Of a DNA stretch of 64,000 bases, positions 35,756 to 48,222 are shown one piece after another. Every line of letters starts with the position of its first letter. Within the stretch, counting starts at the first letter, position 1. A program made the position numbers and the translations under genes. The notes beneath the pieces were generated by a model that saw nothing but the letters and a program-made list of their open reading frames with translations, had not been told where the DNA came from and searched no databases. This DNA is from Climacium dendroides (lineage: Eukaryota > Streptophyta > Bryopsida > Hypnales > Climaciaceae): assembly GCA_950106755.1 (NCBI GenBank), contig OX467089.1:22549345-22613344 (forward strand), written 5' to 3'.

Positions 35756-36081
35756 CTTAGGGTATTCTAAAACTATGTGTCCGATGCCGATGAAGCTCTA
35801 ACAAAAAGCTTGTTGTGATGTCTCAAGGGTTAAGGACCTACATCCACAACACACAAGACCATCCCCCCCAAAGAAAATTTATTCATCCCGGACCTTGTCA
35901 CATTCAAAGTTGTCCCTCCCACGTTGGAACAGTCATTCCGCTACGTCTGGTGGAGTCCTTGCCACTAGTGCAAGTGGTCCAAATCAATGCGAGGCCCTCC
36001 AAAGGCAAGGAACTTGAATCATCCAACGCACCTCCCGCCTCCTGCAACGTCTTTGAGATTCATTGTCCCGCTTGTGCTTCA

Positions 36082-37790
36082 TCACTGATGTAGATCGAAC
36101 TCCAGTTTCTTCTTCGCTTTCTTTATTGCTTTGCGGGCCTTCTCTTGTTCTTTCTCAGCCTTCCAACGATCAGCTTGGATATGTCTCATGATTTTGTCTT
36201 CCTCCTTCCGAACCTTGTCCTCGTGTTGCTACACCCTTTACTCTTTTGTTTGCCTTCTACACAACTCGTGCTCCCGTGCCATAACCTCCTTTTACCACTT
36301 TTGCTTGTATTGCAACGATGTACTCAATGGAGGTCATTAGAATCGACTGGCTATAATCAATGACCAGCTCCATACCATTAAAGAGCCTATGTGCAAGTCA
36401 CTCCACCTGTGGCTAAGGAAAAAGGTCTCTAGTATTAGCCATTTCTCCTCCCTCACCCTCCGAATCTATAGAATCTAACTCTATACTAGTCTCTTCAACG
36501 TAGTATTGGATTGTTGCGATTGAGTCTCAGGGATCCTTTCATCTTCTCCCTCTACTACTACTTGGTCCATATCCATTTGGTCTTCGTCATCGTCCTCTTG
36601 GTTTGCATATGGCTCTGTGTAGCATTGGCTAGGTTACATATAAGTGTCCATGGCAGATGGGAGCAGTGGCCAAATCCCAGTGGTAGTAAAATCCTTCACG
36701 ATTTTTGTTGTTGTAAGTGCCTTCTTTAGTCCCAAAGACACCTACTCTGCAAGTTCTTCCTTTTGAGCGCCCTTCCCTTTGTTTTGGACAATTCATCTGT
36801 CTCTACATGCTTGAAAAGCGGTTTTGAAAGATTTGAAGATACTAACATCTAGTGGTTGCAATCTGTGGCTTGTGTGGCTAGGTAAGGTGATGATGTGAAG
36901 ATCCTTTGTTGTGGCCTTCTGCACTACTTGAAGTGTGACGTGGAATCTATAACTGTCTAAGACTAAGAGGTGTCTATTTTCTTGTGAGATTCCATACCTT
37001 TGTATGATTATAGAGATGAAATGTGAGATTCAAGCTGAAAATAGGAATGCAGTCATCCACCCATTAGGTTGCATTGCCATGCAAGCTTGGGGTTCACATC
37101 TTGCTATGTAATTTCTAAGCTTTTGCTTACCTTTGAAAATATAGAAATTTGGAATGTATTGGCCTGCTGTATTCACATATGAGAGGACTGTCAAGTGCTC
37201 CCTATTATTTGGCATGGTTGTATGCACAGACTTGGCATCCCGTCGTGCAAAAACAAGAGTCCCTCCTCTACTCTTCCCTACTTGTACTCTAGACTCGTCT
37301 GCATTCCATATGTGAGATGGTGGATATCCTTGGCATTTATATATTTGTTGTAGGTTGTTGTAGAAAGATGCCACGCTTTGGGGATTGAATCTTCTTGCAC
37401 ATCCCTCTTCTAGTCTTTGTGTTGATCTCAATGTAAGCTCTAGGTGACGATTACAGAACCAACACAACCATCCACGTCCAGAGATGCCTTCCTTGAAGGG
37501 TATCCAACGTTCTTGTGTTATCTCTGTCACCTTACTCTTGAGTTCTAGAATAGAAATTGAATGTGCATGATTTTGCATTAATAAGATCCATTGCACAAAA
37601 GCCGCTTCTTCTTCCTTAGTAAAGACACCTTTTATTTCCTTCTTTTGTTGTACAATGTGTCCATTTATGTGGTCACGCAGGGAGGATGGCAGTATTCCAA
37701 AGGCTTTGGCCACAGTGGTGAGCTAAGAGTCGGCATCGATTGCCGCAATGACAACCAGGAATTGGGCATTGCTTCAGTTGCCAGTGTGTA
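36082..37790 (-). pseudogene. pogo/CENP-B-like transposase (DDE_1), decayed
   Basis: On the minus strand the N-terminal part gives a psq-type helix-turn-helix (LTTVAKAFGILPSSLRDHI, with one in-frame TAG just before it). A CENP-B-type DNA-binding region follows (EEEAAFVQWILLMQ), then the DDE_1 core: IWNADES (first D), LVLDSYRFH (second D, near 36980) and QPLDVSIFKSF (third D). The tail has an acidic stretch (EDDDEDQMDMD) and a charged coiled coil ending at 36082. Stops at the end of the open part (37030) and further down break it. Pogo enzymes belong to the Tc1/mariner superfamily and duplicate TA, the same flank as the AGGT MITEs in this window. Whether it ever moved them is inference. Confidence 0.82.
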
Positions 37791-39250
37791 GTCTTCTTTT
37801 CCAATGTGGTCCTTCTTCAGTCTTAGTCGAGGTTGCTACAGACATGCCGGTCTCCAATCGCTGCTGATTTGGTGGGACTGCTATAATCTTCCCAGTCCCT
37901 TGTCGATGTTCATCCAATTGACTGGTCCCTTGTTGATGCTATACCGGTGGGGTTGATGTAGGTTCAATGCTAGTGTATTGTAGTTGAATCAGGCACCTAG
38001 GCCCCTCCTTGTCGAAACCTCCCTCTACAAGTCCCACCTGCCTCATCTACACTACTAGATCGCTTGTGTTATGGATCTTGTCAATGCCAACAATTGCAAC
38101 TACTTCTACACTGGGCCCTCCTTCAATACTAATAGTAACATGTAGCCTTTCTAGCCTTTCTTACAAGCCTCCTTGCCATCCATGGAAAGAAGATTAATTT
38201 GGCACTGAGACTACCAGTCACAAGTCTGCAAATTGGGAGGCTCTCCTACTTTGTGCTTCCATCTCTGAACTGAGTCCATTTCCAACCTTGTACTATTCCA
38301 AAGCCTTGCAATTCATGAGCCTATGACTATGGATAGTTGTGTGGACTCCCAAGATATTGATCGTGGTATGCAAATTTTCTTGCCATGTTTGGCCTCACTC
38401 GTTGGAAATCAATCTCCACTCACTAGAACTAAACTTAATCCCTCATAAACCCTCAGCTGACTCGAATGTCTCACAAACTCACAAAGCTGAATGAAGTTGA
38501 CATCCAAGGTGCACTTTTCATGATTGTTTATATTCACTTTGCCGCCATTTCATGCTTCCAAAATTCATTGCAATGCACCCAATGTAGCCACCACTAACCC
38601 CATACTTGTCTCTTATGAAGATTGAATTGCCAAAGATTGTATGTTTAATTTTGTTAATTAAACTCTTAACTGCCATTTGCAATATCCTTATCCAAAGCTT
38701 CATTCACTGTTGTTGACATTATTGGATTCTATGTTCCACCACTCACTGAACCTACTTCCAGTCCTAGTGCACTTAATTCTTCCAACCATTTCACCCATTG
38801 CCATCATTTTTCTAGCTTGTTAGTCATGGGGCCTATAAAAATAGTTATGGGTCACAACCATGGGGACATTCATATTTATAGGTGTTTCTACCTTAGTTCT
38901 CCTTCCCTCCATACATTCATCAATCAAAAAACAAATGAAATGACTGAACGGGTCAATCAACAATGTTTGTCCTCATTTTTTTGCATCTCTTTGAGTATTG
39001 CCTGATTGAAGGAGATGAAGCTCTAGGAGGCAAAACAAAGTTTTATACATGGCCTTAGACCTATAATAATTACTCACAAAATGACAATTTACACTCAACA
39101 ATTAAGTGCCTATTGGTATTCCTTAAAAATATCCTCCAAAATCTACTTTCTAATATTATAAAATTGCACTTTGAAAAAAGCTCTGAAACTCAAAATTTCT
39201 AGGACAATAGGAGTGCACCACATGCTACTTACAATGCAAAATAGGTTTAA
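37791..39250. other. Intergenic DNA downstream of the pogo pseudogene
   Basis: Slightly less AT-rich to about 38500, perhaps the remaining pogo element. Element ends were not found. No gene recognised. Confidence 0.4.
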
Positions 39251-40136
39251 CCCCTAAAGGCTTATTGTCCTTTCAAGGAACAAAATGGATTTTGGGTAGG
39301 TTCCTATAAACTCATTTTTTAATGAAACATTTTGAACCTTTTTCATAAGATAGAAAAACTTATTAGTTTTGTGGAAATATAATTTTTATTTCAATTGGTA
39401 TCCAAAAGCAAAAATTATACCACAAAAGTCCAAATTTTCATTCGGTAGGCAAAAAAATAAATAATTTTTTTTTATAGATCATATTTTTGCCTAAATGTGA
39501 AGCTTTGATTGATTCCATTTGAATTATTAATGTGAAAGTTATGAACAATCTTTTTGGGGGGCAATCTAAATATCTTTGTGCAAAAATAATTTATAGGATT
39601 CATTTTTGAATGCAATTTTCACAATTTTTCAAAAAAAATTGTTTGACAAGGTTAAGTTTGCTTGCTAGAACAATCTCACCATTGAGATTATTGTGTTTGA
39701 ATCCCATCTCAGAGCTATTGAAGATTTAGTTTTTCTTTCAATCTTGGACCTACTTCTGCTTAACAAATTTTTAAAGAACGAAAATCAAGTGTGTTTTTTG
39801 AAAAAAAATTCCTAATTTTTTTTAACTCAAATTTTCAACACAAAACTTTTTTAGTTCAAAGTCTGTAGTGCAAATTTTTTTCTCAAATGGTGGTCAAATT
39901 CATTTGAAATTGCAAGGTAGTGTTCAGAATAAATAAACAAAAAAACTTTGAATGCTAATATCTCTCAATCTATACGTTCAAACTTCATGAGATTTTTACC
40001 ATATGATCTCAGACAAGTAAAGTACAAGATCCTATAGTTAGATTCTAAATTGTTTGTTTGTTTCATTCAACAAATGTAGTAGAAATGATAGTTTTGAGTG
40101 GTTTTTGATAGAAAAATGACATGAGGCCTCTAGGGG
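39251..40136. mobile_element. TTAA-flanked non-autonomous element, 886 bp
   Basis: Flanked by TTAA at 39247-39250 and 40137-40140. The left end is CCCCTAAAGGCTTATTGTCC, and the right end read on the minus strand is CCCCTAGAGGCCTCATGTC: inverted ends of about 10 bp. The interior matches 42562-43467 in the same orientation and, in part, 22508-23100 and 59388-59924. No coding capacity. Confidence 0.72.
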
Positions 40137-40633
40137 TTAAAAATGTTATAACCAGCCTTAATCTGGAACATTTTGTTATAAAGAAAGACACAATATTGCA
40201 ATTGTATTTCAAGCAAAAGTTGCAAATCAAGATATTTCATAAATGCCTTTGGGATATTCTAGGCGTAGCCATATGGATAGCCAACTCACTTTGGACCACT
40301 TAAGTAATTAAGCACATTTGGAGCGTGGATATGTGTGGAAAAACCTTCCTATGTACAAAAATAGATTTAAAAAGATTCCATAGTTTTTGTAATTTTATTT
40401 TTCAAAATAGAATTATCATGAATTTCCTAGGTGACAAATTTGTTCGTCCCATACTAATCATGTAGGTCATCTTATTTTCAACTAATGGCTAGTTGCAGAA
40501 TTAAGAGACATGTAGCCAATATGCACCATATATGTGCCATAATTGATCATTTATTCATCTCTCCATGTACAAAAATAGAGGACCATATGCTACTTGAATG
40601 GGAGGTGATAAAAAATGGGTCGGATACTCTATA

Positions 40634-40925
40634 AGGTAGGTGGCTCTTAAACCGACCCTTTAAGAGCTGATTGCATTTTTGGGAAAGTTAAACAGCTCGA
40701 AACAATTTTCAGTGAATTTTGGTAGAAAGAAAAATGGAATTGGCATCTAATCCAAGTTGTTTCATATTTTTTGGACTTTTGTGGAATTAGTTACAAATTT
40801 TTGAAGTTGAAAAACAGTGGTTTCTAAAACCGACCCCCTTCTGAAATGTACGCAGTTCATACATTTTAGAAGTAAAATGTACCAAATTGGTTTTAGAAGC
40901 GGGTCCAGATTAGAGCCACCCACCT
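40634..40925. mobile_element. TA-flanked MITE, AGGTRGG-CTCT family
   Basis: 292 bp between TA (40632-40633 and 40926-40927). Ends AGGTAGGTGGCTCT and, from the right, AGGTGGGTGGCTCT. The interior includes the family block GGAATTGGCATCTAA-CCAAG and GTGGAATTAGTTA found in 43917-44244, 46560-46760, 60464-60840 and others. Confidence 0.75.
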
Positions 40926-41149
40926 TATGGTCTCCAACTGTCTTGAGGTTGCAAGCTTCACCCAAGACAGACATCTTGAAATTAAATTAAATATAATGTA
41001 TAAGAAACAAAATGAAATAAATGGAGATAGGAATGAAAGCCTTACAATTGAAATGAAATACAAGTTAGTATAGAATATTTTTTAAACTAAACTAAAATCA
41101 ATAAAGGGATATTCAGCAATTTGACTCATGTACATCTAAATTTATTGAA

Positions 41150-42190
41150 CAAGAAATATAGATAAGAAAAAATAATAGGGAACAAAGAAGAAATAGATAC
41201 ATTAATAGGAAAGAAAGAGTTTGAAGATTAGTGGGCTTTGCGAATGGAATTTGTATTCAAATCTATTAGCCAACATCAAGTTCAATAATTTACAATGGCA
41301 AGAAAATTCAATATTGAATATTGGCGGAGGAAGGATGAAGAGCATATGATGGCTTTGTTGTTATAGATGAATCCAAAACCTAACAACATTGTCATGATTT
41401 AGGATTAGCCTTAATTCCTATGCCTCTAAATAAAAATGAAAAATCTTTATAGAAGATTTAAACCAAGAATAATAAATTCAAAAAACATATTTCTACCATT
41501 CAAAAATGTAGGATAGGTAACAACACTTTCTAACTATATTCCTTTAACATAGTTTGTAGAATTATCTCCAATAGAACTTCATGCATGTTAGTTTGTAGGC
41601 TAGAGTTCTTCTTCAATAGACTATTAACCTTAATTGAATTTATGAATGTGTGCTAAAATCATTTTTTGGTCCTTAGTACCTCTTATTAAAAGTTGGGACT
41701 TTAAAAAACTCTAAGAATTAAATGGTAATTACATTCCAAAAAAATGATTAATAAATAAATAAATTTAGTTTTTCTTAGAATAAATTTTAAAAGATTTAAG
41801 AAAATACAATTCTACAATGGTTGCATTCTCATTTATAAGACGTCTATAAGAAAATCTATAAGAAGTTTAAAACATAAGTCTTAACATTACATAGCTACAC
41901 CCAAAATTGTTCCTTTTAGAATATGGACTCTATTTCTAAATAGAAAATGGTTAAGCCCAATATAAAAAATAGTGAATAGTGAAAAGGGCAACAATAATGT
42001 AAATTTAGGGATTATTTTTTATAATAATTAACATTGACTAAATTTTTTTCTTGGTGCATGTGATGAATGTGAGATTCACCTAAGTTACACTTACAAACTC
42101 CCACAACCTTAACCTTTGAAGATTTTTAACTAATTAATTATGAGTCTTTCATAAACTGCACAACCACTTGCATCCATCTTGCTTCATTAA
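41150..42190 (+). repeat. Segmental duplicate unit A (pairs with 44285-45265)
   Basis: About 1 kb of non-coding sequence repeated in direct orientation at 44285-45265. Shared blocks include GAAGAAATAGATAC, AATAGGAAAGAAAGAGTTTG, AATGAAAAATCTTTATAGAA and GATTCACCTAAGTTACACTT. Each copy follows a TTAA element and an AGGT MITE in the same order. Confidence 0.75.
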
Positions 42191-42561
42191 TAAGTACCAA
42201 TTTAGAGATATTACAATGATTATTCATAATTTTTCATCGTGCCATTGATTTGATTCAAAATGGTTTGGTTGCCATTGCCATGGCCTTTTTAAACCTTATA
42301 AGGACGAGCTAGAAACCGTGGAAATCATCTTTTGGGGTATTATGTGAATCATTTGCTCAAAAAAACCAAGGGTACTCATTGGAAGTCAAACTACTGTGCA
42401 AGACCTCCCTTTTTAAGACAAAATTTCAAAGATACACATATGCATTTGTGTCTTACATAGAAGGATTCTTTGTCATTCATTAAACTACTCTAATCCGCAA
42501 TATTCTTGCAAGGTTAAATGTTGTGTTGTTAAGGTAAAAGCACCAATAGTTGATCATTTAA

Positions 42562-43467
42562 CCTCTAAAGGCCCATTGTCCCCTCGGAGGACAAAATGGA
42601 TTTTGGACAGGTTCCTATGATTTCAATTTTTAGTAAAACTTTTTGAAATTTTTTCATAAGATAGAAAAATCTATTAGCTTCATGCAAATGTAATTTTTAT
42701 TTCATTAGATGCCTAAGAGTAAAAGTTATGCCATCCTAAACATAATTTTCAAGTTGTTAGGCAAAAAAAGAAATCTACAAAAACTTTAAATTAAACTTTT
42801 AAAAATTCTTCTTCTTATAGGTCATATTTTTGTCTATATGTGAATCTTTAATTCATTACATTTGAATTAGTAATGTGAAAATTATGAACAATCTTTTTTT
42901 CAGACAATCTGAACATCTTCTTGCAAAAATAATTTATAGGATTCATTTTTGAATGCAATTTTGACAATTTTTCAAAAAAAACTATTTGACAAGGTTAAGT
43001 TTGCTTACTAGAACAATCTCACCATTGAGATTATTGTGTTCAATCCTATCTTAGAGCTATTAAAGATTTAGTTTTTCTTTCAATCTTGGACCTATTTCTG
43101 CTTAACAATTTTTTTTTAAATGAAAATCAAGTGTGTTTTTTGAAAAAGAAATCCTAAACTTTCAACTCAACATTTCAACACAAAATTTTTTAGTTCAAAG
43201 TCCATAGTGCAAATTTTTTTTCTCAAATGGTGGTCAAAGTCATTTGAAATTGCAAGGTAGTGTTCAAAATAAATAAATGAAAAAACTTTGAATGCTAATA
43301 TCTCTCAATTTCTGTGGTCAAACTTCATGAGATTTTTACCACATGATCTCAAACAAGTGAAGTACAAGATCCTACAATTAGATTCAATTTTTTTCCTTGA
43401 GCAAATGTAGTAGAAATGGAACTTTTGAGTGTTTTTTAACAGAAAAATGGCCATGGACCTATGGGGA
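42562..43467. mobile_element. TTAA-flanked non-autonomous element, 906 bp
   Basis: Flanked by TTAA at 42558-42561 and 43468-43471. Left end CCTCTAAAGGCCCATTGTCC; right end on the minus strand TCCCCATAGGTCCATGG. The interior runs parallel to 39251-40136 almost from end to end. Confidence 0.7.
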
Positions 43468-43474
43468 TTAAGCA

Positions 43475-43730
43475 ATTTTGGAGCAAATGGTAGGAAGTAT
43501 GAGGTAATGGAAATTTTTGCCATGTAGGAAGATAGGAAATATAGGGATTCCAAATTATCCAGAGTTTTATTCCCGAAACTAAAGCTACTATGAATTTTGG
43601 GAGCCAGAAACTATTTTGGACCCGTGGCCAATGTATAGACTCTTCCAATTCCAATCATTCAATAACTACTTTCCCACTCACTACTTCCTACTTTCTTCCT
43701 CACTACTTCAGGACATGTGTCATAACCTTA
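43475..43730 (-). repeat. Dispersed repeat, inverted copy of 25080-25275
   Basis: Contains the complement of the blocks listed at 25080-25275, in reverse order (TTTTGGAGCAAATGG, GGAAATTTTTGCCATGTAGG, GGAAATATAGGGATTCC). Non-coding. Confidence 0.55.
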
Positions 43731-43916
43731 TTAGTCCCAACCTTGAAAAGGACAAAAAGACACACATTTGAAGCTTGAGTTTCAACCTAAGGTTGGAAAT
43801 AGTGCACCCTACAAGTTGGGTATTGGACATGGTTGACAATTGCCACACTTCTACCTTAGAGATGTTTCCAAATAAGTTACTCCAAATGAATGTGGAGTTG
43901 TAATTGTTGAGGATTA

Positions 43917-44244
43917 AGGTAGGAGGTTCTAAAATGGCTTAGGCTCTAAAATGGCTCACCTCCTTAAATGTACAATGTTTGTACATGTTGCTTTTTCATA
44001 GTCTTCAAAAATGCTTCAACACTGTACATTTTAGGAGGTGAGCCATTTTAGAGCCTTATGCCATTTCAACTTCTAGATTTCATAACTAATTCCACAAAGC
44101 TCCAAAAAAAATATGAAACGACTTGGGTTAGATGTCAATTCCACTTGTCTTCCAAGAAAAATATACTAAAGCTTCCTTGAAAGCTTTACCTCCTCCAAAA
44201 TTCAGTTTCAGCCCTTAGGTGGGCGATTTATGGACCTCGTATTG
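43917..44244. mobile_element. TA-flanked MITE, AGGTAGG family, with internal hairpin
   Basis: 328 bp from TA 43915-43916 to TA 44245-44246. Left end AGGTAGGAGGTTCTAAAATG; right end weathered (GGACCTCGTATTG). Inside, 43946-44062 is a long inverted repeat: AGGCTCTAAAATGGCTCACC pairs with GGTGAGCCATTTTAGAGCCT around a second TGTACATTT pair. Confidence 0.68.
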
Positions 44245-44284
44245 TAATAGTATTGCAGTGAATATCATCAAGCTAATTGTAGAT

Positions 44285-45265
44285 TGATTCATAGATAAGA
44301 AAAAAATAACAAGGAGCATGGAAGAAATAGATACGTCAATAGGAAAGAAAGAGTTTGAAGACTAATAGACTTTGGGGACAGAATTTTGAGTTCAATTATA
44401 TTAGCCAACAACAAGGTCACTAATTTAGAAGGGCAAGAAAATTCAATATTGAATGTTGGAGAGAGGAGGGATGAAGAATATATGATGGCTTTGCTATTAT
44501 CAATGAATCCAAAACCTAACAACATTGTCATGATTTAGAATTAGCCTTAATTCCTATGCGTGTAAACAAAAATGAAAAATCTTTATAGAAGATTTAGACA
44601 AAGAATAATAAATTAAAAATATATATTATTATCATTCAAAAATATAGGAAATATCCCCAATAAAACTTCATGCATGTTGGTTTGTAGGTTGGAGTTTTTT
44701 TTCTTTATCAATAGACTACTAACCTTAATTGAATTTATGAATGTGTGTCAAAATCATTTTTGGGTCCTTATTTTCTCTTATTAAAATTGGGACTTTAAGA
44801 AACTCTAAGAATTAAACGGTAATTACATTCCAAAAAATGATTAATATATACATAAATTTAGGATTTTTTTTGAAGAGCACATTGAAAAAAAAGATCTTTC
44901 AAGAAAATACAATTCTATAATGGCTACATTCTCATCTATAAAAGGCCTTAGAAGTATAAAACATAGGTCTTAACATTACATAGCTACACCCAAAATTGTT
45001 CCTTTTAGGATATATACTCTATTTCTAAATAGAAAATGGTTAACCCCAATATCCAAAATGGTGAATAGCGAGAAGGGTAACAATAATGTAAAGTTAGAGA
45101 TCATTTTTTTTTAATAATAATTAACATTAACTATATTTTTTTCTTCGTACATGTGATGAATACAAGATTCACCTAAGTTACACTTACAAACTCCTACAAC
45201 CTTAACCTTCAAAGATTTCTAACTAATTCATTATGAGTCTTTTCTAAATTGCACAACCACTTCCA
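44285..45265 (+). repeat. Segmental duplicate unit B (pairs with 41150-42190)
   Basis: Second copy of the unit described at 41150-42190, with scattered substitutions and small gaps. Together with the elements in front of each copy, it defines a tandem duplication with an offset of roughly 3.1-3.3 kb. Confidence 0.75.
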
Positions 45266-45271
45266 TCCAAT

Positions 45272-45822
45272 CATTTTAGAGCTTTATGTCATTTCAACTT
45301 CAAAATTCCATAACTAATTCCACAAAGCTCCAAAAAACATGAAACGACTTGGGTTAAATGCCAATTCCACTTGTCTTTCACTGAAAATTCACTTAAAAAC
45401 ATTTTGAGAAGCTTCACCTGCCCCCAAATTCAAGTTCCAACCCTTGGATGGTCCATTTATGAACCCAGTGCTCCCTGACTTTACTCATCAGCTACGGAAG
45501 CTTCTGCCTCATGCCTTCAAATTCATAGCCTTCAGCAATGCTTACACACTCTACATTTTAGGAGGTGAGCCATTTTAGAGCCCTATGTCATTTCAACTTC
45601 AAAATTCCATAACTAATTCCACAAAGCTCCAAAAACCATGAAACGACTTAGGTTAAATGCCAATTCCACTTGTCTTCCAAGGAAAATTCACTGAAAAAAA
45701 TTTCAAGAAGTTTCACCTGCCCCCAAATTCAAGTTCCAGCCCTTAGATGGTCCATTTATGAACCCAATGCTCCCTGACTTTACTCATCAGCTATGGAAGC
45801 TTCTGCCTCATGCCTTCAAATT
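45272..45822 (+). repeat. Tandem duplication of about 300 bp, made of AGGT MITE sequence
   Basis: Units at about 45272-45522 and 45570-45820 share GTCATTTCAACTTCAAAATT, CCACAAAGCTCCAAAAA, TGCCAATTCCACTTGTCTT, AAATTCAAGTTCCA-CCCTT and the tail TGAC-TTTACTCATCAGCTA. The first part is the interior of the AGGTAGG MITE family in reverse; the tail beginning near TCCCTGACTTTACTC is extra. Confidence 0.75.
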
Positions 45823-46057
45823 CTGGTCTTGCTAACTCGCTTCCTCAAAGTCCAAAATGTCTGGAGTCTCCATGTAAGCTTAACACAAGTACAACATAAG
45901 CCTTACAATTCAAGCAACAGGTACGTTTACAAAGGTTGACCACAAAAAGCACCAGAAGTGGTCATCAGTTCAGTCAGTGCCTGTCCACTCCCATTGACTT
46001 CATGACTTCATGAATCACTCTACACTTAGCCTGATGATATTCACCGCAATACTATTA

Positions 46058-46329
46058 AGGTGGGTGCACCTAAAACCGCCACTTTTTGCTACTGAGCCTA
46101 TTTACCATTATTAGACTGGTCAAATTTTCATGTGTTCTTGTTGGCAAGTGAAAGGAGATTCCAACGCACCAAAGAACATGGCATTTGGGTAATGTATGCA
46201 AAAGTTATTAAGGGTCAAAGTTCGTTTCGGAAAGCGCTCCATACAAATAGGTACATAACTGAAATTCGAAATCTACAAACCCTGTAGATGGCACTTCAAG
46301 GTCGGGTGCCATTTGGAGGGTGCCTACCT
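46058..46329. mobile_element. TA-flanked MITE, AGGTGGGTGC family
   Basis: 272 bp between TA (46056-46057 and 46330-46331). Ends AGGTGGGTGCACCTAAAACC and, from the right, AGGTAGGCACCCTCC. The interior (CACTTTTTGCTA, ACCATTATTAGACTGGTCAAA) matches 47951-48219. Its right TA sits in TTAACCCCTGAG, the start of TTAA-family sequence. Confidence 0.75.
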
Positions 46330-47273
46330 TAACCCCTGAGCGCCCAGAGCAAATTCAGTGAAATCTAGACCTTTGCAAATTCATTCCATTCAAACTTTCT
46401 CCTTGTAAGAAATACACATAATTCAATCGTACATATTGGTAGTCATGAGAGACTTAGAGGTGTGGGAAAAAGGACATGTACTTTGATCGTACCACTCAAA
46501 AGATTATAATAGTCAAGCACAAATGTTTTTAAATTGGAGAGGCCAGATTTGGGTTGTTGGGGTGCTTAGGGGGTCCATAAGTCGCCCACCTAAGGGTTGA
46601 AACTAAATTTCGGGGGAGGTGAAGCTTCCGAGGAAGGTTTAGTATATTTTTCTTGAAAGGCAAGTGGAATTGGCATTTAACCCAAGTCATTTCATATTCT
46701 TTTTGGAGCTTTATGGAATTAGTTATGAAATTTTGAAGTTGAAATGGCATAAGGCTCTAAAATCATCCACCCCCTAAAATGTAGAGTGTGTAAGCATTGC
46801 CAAAGGCTATGAAAAAGCAACATGTACAAACAATGTACATTTGAAGAGGTGGGCCATTTTAGAGCCTATTCGCTTTTAGAGCCTATGTGCTTCTAGAACC
46901 TTCTGCTTTAATGGTAGAAGCCTAACGTGGATATCAACAGGTGATTTGGCAAAATTAATGTCTTGCATATATGATGTAGAGAACTCTTGAATATCTACAT
47001 GTAGCACGATCATGATATATGTATGAGCATATGTAAGGTAGGAGGGGTAGAAATTGTCCATTTAAGAGCTTATTGTGGGCTTAGGATGTCTTGTAAGTTA
47101 ATTGAAGCATTTTTTAAGTAAACAAATTTTCAAGGAAAGAAGAGAGGGAAACACATCCATCATAATTTTTAAACTTGAAACTAAATTAGATATGATTTTT
47201 CACTAAAGCTCAAAGCAATAGGGTACTATTGAAGGCCATAGGTATGGCCATTCAATGTCAAACAATTGTCCAT

Positions 47274-47554
47274 CACTACACTAAAATTGATAAATAGTGT
47301 TGGCTACACTAATTGTCAACAATAACACTAATTGTGATTTGCAAGGTTAGTGTTAGAACATTATTTACCCATTGTAACACTATTTTAGCTCTATAATAAA
47401 TTTGGTCATTTCAACATTTCTACGAGAATGCATTTAGTGTTAGATGGGAACAAAATATAAAAGTTGGAATGGTAATATAATAATTCAAGGCTATGATCCA
47501 ATTCACTACAACACTAATTATCACCCAACACTATTTACCAATTTTAATGTAGTG
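47274..47554. mobile_element. CACTA-like MITE, TAGTGTT family, copy 2
   Basis: 281 bp, CACTACACTAAAATTGATAA at the left and CCAATTTTAATGTAGTG at the right. Same orientation as 8955-9235, but the block after GGAATGGT is AATATAATAATTCAAGGC, as in 56279-56543, so these two form a sub-family. Confidence 0.8.
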
Positions 47555-47950
47555 CAGATGGAGTTCAAAAATGAAGATGTACAATCAATACACTGAAACA
47601 ACAAGGTGTTTGTAATTGCTAAGGATGGTACAAAGTGTCTCACCACTCATAACTCCATATTATTTACACTCAAAATTTTGTTTACTTCAATTCAAATCAA
47701 ACGAAGTTCCCAACTACTCATAAAACTATGCAATAGTGAATCCCGAATTGGCACCAATTCATCATTAGACTATTTTTCATTCTTACAGTAGTACTTCACT
47801 ATTTAACAGCAAGGGCAATTCTTAGAGCACATGTAGAATATAGACAAAGTAAATTAATGGTTAAAGTAGGCTCCACACATCAATCTTTCAAGAGTTCAAC
47901 TAGAAAATTTGAAAATTTTGATTGCGACATCTGTTTCATGGAGGTATTGA

Positions 47951-48219
47951 AGGTGGGTACCCCTTAAACCATCACTTTTTGCTATTGTTTCTAATTACTA
48001 TTACCAAAATGGTCAAATGTTAATATTTTCTTGTTGACACTTAAAAAGAGGTTCCAACATATTAAAGAATGTGACATTTAGATACCATATGCAAAAGTTA
48101 TGAGGGAACAAAGTTTGGTTCTAAAAAATCTCTTCCACATAGGTACATAATTGATTTTGGAGATGTATGTAATGAAGATGGTACTTTAGGGTCAGTGGCG
48201 CATTTACATGGGCCCACCT
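47951..48219. mobile_element. TA-type MITE, AGGTGGGTAC family
   Basis: 269 bp. Left end AGGTGGGTACCCCTTAAACC, preceded by GA where TA is expected; right end GGGCCCACCT followed by TA (48220-48221). The interior follows 46058-46329 closely. It too abuts a TTAA-family element (48223-49176). Confidence 0.68.
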
Positions 48220-48222
48220 TAA

